A stretch of DNA of 10,994 nucleotides from a bacterium (GTDB lineage: Bacteria > Chlamydiota > Chlamydiia > Chlamydiales > JAFEGQ01), in assembly GCA_021809305.1 (NCBI GenBank), contig JAKBAF010000008.1:1-10994 (forward strand), in the 5' to 3' direction. The notes below the pieces were generated by a model, which searched no databases, was not told the origin of the DNA, and saw nothing but the letters and a program-made list of their open reading frames with translations. The translations under genes and the position numbers were made by a program. Below, piece after piece: positions 5,852 through 10,994 of this stretch. How positions within the stretch are numbered: position 1 is the first letter of the stretch; each line of letters begins with the position of its first letter.

Positions 5852-7947
5852 GATCAGGAAGCAAGCTCTCTGCTGTTTTACGCACTCTTGTAGGATTAGG
5901 AACTCTCTTCTTTTTGGCGATGATCTACTGGTCCTCGCACCTTCTAGAGGAGCAACTTCAGCAGGTTCGAGGGGAGTTGAAGGAGGTTCGCGAGGAGTTC
6001 AAGGCAGGCTCCCTTGCCCTATCACCTGAGATTCTGGCAGCTCTTGGCTCTAATGAGAGGGTGAGAGAACAGGGGGCCGCACGCCCCCATATCGATCCCG
6101 CTTATCCCAACTTACTCGTTCGCGACCCCTACTTTGATGAGGTTCTCCCCAAGACCCTGGGCAAGGGGTTTCGCCCCTCGGGCATCCTGAGGGAGTGCAC
6201 TCTAGGTAGACCTCACACCCTTCATCGATTTGCTGAGTGGAAATCGTCAAACGATCTTACCGATCGCTGCATTGGGCGTGTCGCGAGGCTCTGCTTTGGC
6301 CGCTATGAGCGCTATAGCCCAGATCTCGCCATCAAAGTCGAGCGGCGCCAGTGTGATGCGGGCGAGGAGTTTTGGGTCCATCTCCGAGAGGGGATCTCCT
6401 GGGAGCCCTTAAAGCAAGAGCATCTGCCACAGGGGATCACACTCGCTCCCCACTTCTTAAAGAGGCATCCCGTAACGGCTCGAGACTTCAAGTTCTTCTA
6501 TGATGTGGTGATGAACCCAAATATCTCAAGTGGTCATGCCATCACCTATCGGGCCTTTTTTCAAGACATTCTTGAATTTCGTCTCGTTGATGATCTCACC
6601 TTTGTCGTCACGTGGGCTAAGCGACCCGCAGCCCTGCTCTCCGGTGAGGTGATAGAGCGAGTCAAGTATTCGGCTCTCCTCCACACCATTGGCCTAAGCC
6701 CCCTTCCTTGCTGGCTTCTTCAATACTTCCCCGATGGTTCGAAGATTTGCGAGGCTGATGATGAGGAGACCTACCGCATCGATACGATCTTCGCCCAGAA
6801 TTTTGCCACCCACTGGTCGCAGAATGTGATCGCAAGTTGCGGCCCCTGGCTCTTCGATGGGATGAGCGATCATGAGATCCGCTTTCGCCGCAATCCTAGA
6901 TATTGGGACCCATCGGCTGCATTGACAGAGGCGGTCTCGGTCCAGTTTTTAGATAGCGCAGAGGTGATGTGGCAGGAGTTTAAGGCGGGCAAGGTCGATC
7001 TCTTTGACACCTTCTATGCTCCTGAAAAATTAGAAGAGCTACGCGATTTTGTAACAAGCCCCATCTATGCAAGCCAAGCTGGAGCTGGAGCTGGAATTGA
7101 GCGGGTGGACTACCTCCAACGCTCCTACCGCTATGTGGGATGGAACGCTGCAAGGCCCCTCTTTGCCTCATCGAAGGTGCGCAGGGCACTCACAATGGCC
7201 ATCGATCGTCAGCGCATCATCGCCCAGAATGCCAATGGGATGGCAATTGAGCTCACCGGCCCCTTCTTTCCAAAGTCCTCTGGCTACGATGCGCATGTTT
7301 TGAGCTGGCCCTACGATCCTCTAGAGGCAAAGCGACTTCTCGAGGAGGAGGGCTGGTTTGATACGAATGGGGATGGGATACTCGATAAGGAGATCGATGG
7401 GAAGCGAGTGCGCTTTAGCTTTACCCTCTTTCACTACGCGGGAAGTGCGCAGGGGAGGGCCGTTACAGATGCCATCGCCACAGGTTTGAAAGAGATTGGC
7501 ATCGAGTGCAAACCGCTCGGCCTTGATGTGGCCGATCTTGCAGGGGCTGTTGAAGGGCGCGATTTTGATGCGATTTACATGGCCTGGGTATTAGGGACGC
7601 CGCCTGAAGATCCCAGGCAGCTTTGGCACTCCTCTGGGGCGAGCCAGAAGGGCTCCTCTAATTTTGTTGCCTTTAACAATCCTGAGGTCGATCGCCTCAT
7701 TGAGCTGCTCGACTATGAGGATGACGCCGATCAGCGCACCCAACTCTACCACAAGCTCCATCAAATCATCCACGAGGAGGCCCCCTACACCTTCCTCTTT
7801 GTGCCTCGCATCGCCTTTCTCTATCGCGGCTATGTGAAGAACGCCTTCTCGCCACTAGAGAGGCGAGATCTCATACCCGATGCTGAGGTGGAAGAGCCAT
7901 CAAAGAGCCTCCTCTGGCTTGATGGCGGGGGATATCAGTTGCGATGA
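5848..7947 (+). CDS. oppA: Membrane-anchored peptide-binding protein of an Opp/Yej-type ABC transporter
   Basis: This is the substrate-binding component (SBP family 5) that captures peptides outside the inner membrane and delivers them to the permeases. The 699-residue product begins with a single hydrophobic helix (about 8-28) with no lipobox cysteine and no good signal-peptidase site. A charged stretch follows (31-52, LLEEQLQQVRGELKEVREEF) that looks like a coiled coil, so it is probably an uncleaved anchor with a stalk. Family features are VTARDFKFFYD (209-219), NPRYWDP, the VRRALTMAIDR segment near 446-456, YDPLEAKRLLEEEGW, and a C-terminal APYTFLFVPR. It is longer than E. coli OppA (about 540) or YejA (about 600). 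The length is close to what I recall for chlamydial OppA4. The start is TTG at 5848, with AAAAAGG 7 nt upstream; it overlaps the sthA stop as TTGA, suggesting coupled translation. The exact substrate is unknown. Confidence 0.9.
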   Translation: MRSGSKLSAVLRTLVGLGTLFFLAMIYWSSHLLEEQLQQVRGELKEVREEFKAGSLALSPEILAALGSNERVREQGAARPHIDPAYPNLLVRDPYFDEVLPKTLGKGFRPSGILRECTLGRPHTLHRFAEWKSSNDLTDRCIGRVARLCFGRYERYSPDLAIKVERRQCDAGEEFWVHLREGISWEPLKQEHLPQGITLAPHFLKRHPVTARDFKFFYDVVMNPNISSGHAITYRAFFQDILEFRLVDDLTFVVTWAKRPAALLSGEVIERVKYSALLHTIGLSPLPCWLLQYFPDGSKICEADDEETYRIDTIFAQNFATHWSQNVIASCGPWLFDGMSDHEIRFRRNPRYWDPSAALTEAVSVQFLDSAEVMWQEFKAGKVDLFDTFYAPEKLEELRDFVTSPIYASQAGAGAGIERVDYLQRSYRYVGWNAARPLFASSKVRRALTMAIDRQRIIAQNANGMAIELTGPFFPKSSGYDAHVLSWPYDPLEAKRLLEEEGWFDTNGDGILDKEIDGKRVRFSFTLFHYAGSAQGRAVTDAIATGLKEIGIECKPLGLDVADLAGAVEGRDFDAIYMAWVLGTPPEDPRQLWHSSGASQKGSSNFVAFNNPEVDRLIELLDYEDDADQRTQLYHKLHQIIHEEAPYTFLFVPRIAFLYRGYVKNAFSPLERRDLIPDAEVEEPSKSLLWLDGGGYQLR

Positions 7948-9434
7948 GGCGCTACCTTCTATCACGGCTCATGCTCATTCCAGTGACGCTGCTAGCTATC
8001 CTCCTCATCAACTTCATCATATTAAATCTCGCCCCTGGAGACCCTAGCACGATCGGCGATATGGGCGAGAAGGGGAGCGGGTCGCGCAGCACCTCCGCTG
8101 CAAATGAGTACTCTCGCGATGACGGCTACCTGATCTTTCGCGAGCACTATGGCCTGACCCTCCCCATACTACTTAACGCCTGGCCAGGCAGGTCCAAGGA
8201 GAAGGTGGAGGCCGATCTCTATGTGATGCGCGATCGCAGATCTCCTGGAGCCACATCCGAGATGGGAGGGCGGCGCTATCGTGAGCTGCGCCTCTCCTTT
8301 GGGGACCGCTGCCGCTACCTCATGCCATCGCTCCTCGCTATCGCAGAGGATGGCAAAGAGCCTCTCTCCATCCGCGAGCTTGCCCTCCACTTCTTTATCC
8401 GGGGTGGCATCCGCATGGGAATTACAGGAGCTAACTTAACGGTGGCGGAGCGCAATTACAACACGGCCGTCTCGCGGGATAATATCGCACTTAGGCGCCT
8501 TAGTGGTGCGGCTGGGGATTTTAGCGAGCGGCTGGATGGGTTAAAAGAGTGGTATGAGGCAAGGCGGGATTTCTACAACTATGAGCCCGGCTTTGGGGAT
8601 AAATTCCGTATTCTCTTTCTAGAGACGCGTCTTATGCGCTATCTCAAACGTGTAGCAACACTTGACTTTGGTGCGATGCGAAATGATGCCAATCGGCAGG
8701 TGATCAATGAGGTGGCGCGCCGCATCAAGTACTCGCTGACACTCGCACTCCTTCCAATGGGTATAACGTTTATTCTTTGTCAAGTCTTTGGTTTCCTAAT
8801 GGCTGTCAAACACGATCGCTGGCCAGATCGCCTCCTCAACCTCCTCTTTTTAAGCCTCTATGCGGCCCCGATCTTTGTTGTAGCTCCATGGCTAATCGAG
8901 AAGGTCGCCCTCCATCACGCAATTCCCTTCCTTCCCACCTCGATTCCGACAGGCGGATTTCATAGCGCCCCAGAGATCTACTCCCAGATGACCTCATGGG
9001 AGCGTCTCGGCGATACGGCCCTCCATCTAGCGTTGCCCCTCATCGCTCTGACCTATGGGACGCTCGCCTCTCAGACTCGCCTCTCGAGGACGGCCGTTCT
9101 TGAGGTCTTGCAACAAGACTTTATTCGCACAGCAAGAGCCAAGGGGTTAAGCTTTATGAGAATACTCACCCGCCATGTTGCACCGAATGCCGCTATCCCA
9201 ATTGTGACATCACTTGCTACATCACTTGGTGCGCTACTAGCTGGGTCCCTGGTAATTGAGACCGTCTTTAACATCGACGGTTTTGGTCGCTTCTTCTATG
9301 AAGCGGTCATCAATCGCGACTACAATGTCATTCTCTTCTCCACACTTGCAGGGGCGCTGCTGACACTTGTTGGCTATCTTCTGGCCGATATCGCCTATAC
9401 GCTACTAGACCCGCGGATCTCCCTAACCAAGTAG
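7944..9434 (+). CDS. oppB: Peptide ABC transporter permease OppB/YejB type, with large periplasmic insert
   Basis: This inner-membrane permease half pairs with the oppC product. In the 496-residue protein a first membrane helix (8-30) with the family's LAPGDP motif (29-34) is followed by a long soluble region. The transport core then has helices at about 262-286, 296-316, 358-378, 418-440 and 464-484. The ATPase-contacting EAA-type loop is RTARAKGL (395-402), and DPRIS closes the protein as in OppB/YejB. The usual length is 306 (OppB) to 364 (YejB). The extra sequence sits at about 79-228, between YGLTLPI and RYLKRVATLDFG, and is charged and helical, with a HEAT-like stretch near 120-155. By topology it should be periplasmic. 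The ATG overlaps the oppA stop (ATGA). No strong ribosome binding site was seen, so reinitiation after oppA is likely. Confidence 0.92.
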   Translation: MRRYLLSRLMLIPVTLLAILLINFIILNLAPGDPSTIGDMGEKGSGSRSTSAANEYSRDDGYLIFREHYGLTLPILLNAWPGRSKEKVEADLYVMRDRRSPGATSEMGGRRYRELRLSFGDRCRYLMPSLLAIAEDGKEPLSIRELALHFFIRGGIRMGITGANLTVAERNYNTAVSRDNIALRRLSGAAGDFSERLDGLKEWYEARRDFYNYEPGFGDKFRILFLETRLMRYLKRVATLDFGAMRNDANRQVINEVARRIKYSLTLALLPMGITFILCQVFGFLMAVKHDRWPDRLLNLLFLSLYAAPIFVVAPWLIEKVALHHAIPFLPTSIPTGGFHSAPEIYSQMTSWERLGDTALHLALPLIALTYGTLASQTRLSRTAVLEVLQQDFIRTARAKGLSFMRILTRHVAPNAAIPIVTSLATSLGALLAGSLVIETVFNIDGFGRFFYEAVINRDYNVILFSTLAGALLTLVGYLLADIAYTLLDPRISLTK

Positions 9435-9440
9435 TATAAG

Positions 9441-10916
9441 ATGGTCAAAGGCGATGAGATACATGGATGGCGGCGCTTCTGCCGCAAGAAGGTCTCCCTT
9501 TTTGCCCTCTTAATTGTGGCGCTCTTTGCATTAATTGGCCTCTATGCGCCGCTCTTTGCCTCGAGCAAGCCGCTCTTTGTTATCTACGAGGGTGAGTGGT
9601 ACTTTCCACTCTTTCGCTACCTCTTCTATCGTGGTTTTTTCACGAAGGGGATCGATCTCTTCTACAATGTGGGGATGGTCACCTTTCCGGTTGCGCTCTT
9701 AAGCATGGCAATCTTTAGGGGTCGATCTCGCCGCCTCTCTCTCTATCTGATCGCTCTTCTCCAGGTAGCTCTTGTGGTGAAAGTGATGCTTTTCCCACTC
9801 GTCGATCCGGCAACAGACCTATCGCTTGCCAAGGCGCGGCAGGCGGCCATCAAGGAGGGGCCTCTCACTTGGAGCCAAGAGTTAAGCTATCTCACCCCTT
9901 ATGCGAGGCTAAACCTCCTTCTTCGCTACCGCCAGCGACACGCTCAGCAGGTTCGCTTCGAGCGCTACCGCGAGGCCTTTACAGCAGGTGAGGGGAAGGC
10001 CACACTCCCAACCCTCTATGAGGGAGATAGGAGCCACTATGAGAGTGAGAAGGGGCGTCTTCTTGCGATCGTATCGCAAGGGGGGCCGGGAGCAGCTGCA
10101 GCTTTGGCAAAGATCGACTATCTTGTAGCAAGACAAGGTTGGTTGGCTAGTGGCCATTCGATGATCACAAACGATATCATGCCCTTTTTTCGCCCGTTTC
10201 ATTGGGAAGAGGACGCTGGAGGGCAGCAGAGTCTTAACCGCTACGTCAGCTGGGTGGACCTTACGCGGGTCAATCGCAAGGATCTTGCCGCCTCCCTCAT
10301 CTTTGGTATTCGGATCTCTCTTCTTGTTGGCCTATCTGCTGTAGCGCTCGCCATCCTTATCGGGCTCCCCCTCGGCCTCGCTGCTGGCTACTATGGTGGA
10401 AGGATTGACCTTATCCTCTCTCGGTTAACAGAGATCTGGGAGGCTATGCCCACCTTTTTTATGCTTCTTATGGTCGTTGCCATCCTCCAGAGTAGGTCGA
10501 TCTTCCTTGTCATGACAGTTCTTGGCCTCTTCGGATGGACCCATTTTGCCAGATTCATTCGCGCTGAGGTTCTACGGCAGCGCAACCTCTCCTACGTTGA
10601 GGCGTGTCACTGCGCTGGGTTTAGTAATCTGCGTATCATGTTCAATCACATCCTGCCAAATGCGCTTCCCCCGCTGCTAACCCTTCTTCCCTTCTCCGTT
10701 ATGGCCGCCATCACAAGCGAGGCGGCCCTCTCCTTCTTGGGCCTTGGCGAAGCGGGGACCTCAAGCTGGGGCGTCCTCATGGATGAGGGGCGCTCTGCCT
10801 TCCCAGCCGAGAGCTACCTCCTTTGGCCGCCCGCCCTCCTCCTGACCATCCTCCTCATCGCCATCGCCGTACTCGGCGATCGCCTCCGCGACGCCCTCGA
10901 CCCCAAGTCGTTTTAG
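9441..10916 (+). CDS. oppC: Peptide ABC transporter permease OppC/YejE type, with extra membrane helices and soluble domain
   Basis: This is the second permease subunit. In 491 residues, a first helix (18-40) is followed by KPLFVIYEGEWYFPLF (43-58), close to the same place in E. coli YejE, which argues for a Yej-like origin. Two additional hydrophobic segments (78-93, 101-120) flank the basic turn RGRSRR, then a soluble region (121-287) leads to the core helices (288-316, 335-350, 354-370, 404-432, 463-480). The EAA loop is EACHCAG (387-393), followed by LPNALPPLL and the ending RLRDALDP. Typical OppC/YejE length is 300-340. The LGTDxxGRD motif normally before the core is replaced by SWVDLTRVNRKD (270-281). 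It starts 6 bp after oppB with no clear ribosome binding site, so coupling is likely. No oppD/oppF follows inside the window. Confidence 0.9.
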   Translation: MVKGDEIHGWRRFCRKKVSLFALLIVALFALIGLYAPLFASSKPLFVIYEGEWYFPLFRYLFYRGFFTKGIDLFYNVGMVTFPVALLSMAIFRGRSRRLSLYLIALLQVALVVKVMLFPLVDPATDLSLAKARQAAIKEGPLTWSQELSYLTPYARLNLLLRYRQRHAQQVRFERYREAFTAGEGKATLPTLYEGDRSHYESEKGRLLAIVSQGGPGAAAALAKIDYLVARQGWLASGHSMITNDIMPFFRPFHWEEDAGGQQSLNRYVSWVDLTRVNRKDLAASLIFGIRISLLVGLSAVALAILIGLPLGLAAGYYGGRIDLILSRLTEIWEAMPTFFMLLMVVAILQSRSIFLVMTVLGLFGWTHFARFIRAEVLRQRNLSYVEACHCAGFSNLRIMFNHILPNALPPLLTLLPFSVMAAITSEAALSFLGLGEAGTSSWGVLMDEGRSAFPAESYLLWPPALLLTILLIAIAVLGDRLRDALDPKSF

Positions 10917-10975
10917 GCAAGGGGGCGCTGCCCCCTTGCAACCCCCGCCAGGGGAATAGATTCCCCTGGACCTCC
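10917..10975 (+). repeat. Double-hairpin repeat, copy C, directly after oppC
   Basis: The first hairpin starts on the base after the oppC stop. GCAAGGGGGC (10917-10926) pairs over 10 bp with its complement (10930-10939), loop GCT. After a run of five C comes a second 9-bp stem, CCAGGGGAA (10948-10956) with TTCCCCTGG (10961-10969), loop TAGA. The 35 nt at 10941-10975 align gap-free with copies A and B, with paired changes in the stem. It probably marks the end of the operon and may stop or protect the transcript, although no T run follows. The remaining bases to 10994 show nothing recognisable. Confidence 0.85.
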
Positions 10976-10994
10976 ATTCGTTTGTCTTCAGCCT

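Noticed and set aside
7078..7095. Three tandem GCTGGA units in oppA
   Set aside because: They encode an Ala-Gly stretch in a loop of the binding protein. Three units are too few to infer a variable-number or phase-variation locus.

Overview
The window most likely comes from a member of the phylum Chlamydiota, probably an environmental (amoeba- or protist-associated) lineage rather than Chlamydia itself. The main reason is gene order. A partial mnmE (trmE/thdF), a type II psd and a TPR-repeat protein lie together, as I recall for thdF (CT698), psdD (CT699) and CT700 of Chlamydia trachomatis. The peptide-transport genes at the right also follow an oppA-oppB-oppC arrangement without ATPases, resembling the CT478-CT480 set. 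By eye the DNA is clearly more GC-rich than that of most described chlamydiae. The assignment rests on memory and protein motifs, not on a search.

Layout. Positions 1-1012 (minus) hold the N-terminal three quarters of the tRNA-modifying GTPase MnmE, cut by the window edge. Only 31 bp separate it from the divergent psd (1044-1979, plus), which makes phosphatidylethanolamine. The 3' end of psd overlaps by 12 bp an unrecognised gene on the other strand (1968-2609). A 205-bp divergent intergenic region follows, then a membrane-anchored TPR protein starting at a TTG codon (2815-4122). A 322-bp non-coding stretch (4123-4444) is filled with mirror-image palindromes: two inverted copies of a double-hairpin element around a perfect 15-bp hairpin. 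A third copy of the double hairpin follows the last gene (10917-10975).

Positions 4445-10916 look like one operon: sthA (soluble transhydrogenase family), then a TM-anchored oligopeptide-binding protein (oppA), then two permeases (oppB, oppC). sthA/oppA and oppA/oppB overlap by 4 nt each, and oppB/oppC are 6 bp apart. The transporter is of the OppABC/YejABE class. OppC carries the KPL..Y.G.WYFPL signature near its N-terminus that I know from YejE. Both permeases are much longer than usual, about 496 and 491 residues against roughly 300-360. The extra sequence lies between the first membrane helix and the transport core: a soluble, partly HEAT-like insert in OppB, and two extra membrane helices plus a soluble domain in OppC. 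No ATPase gene is in the window, so the permeases must borrow ATPases encoded elsewhere or beyond the right edge.

The most noteworthy items are the matched expansions of the permeases, the covarying double-hairpin repeat family, the possible break in chlamydial gene order at the palindromic element, and the unassigned gene between psd and the TPR gene. I saw no tRNA, rRNA, CRISPR, transposase or phage gene.
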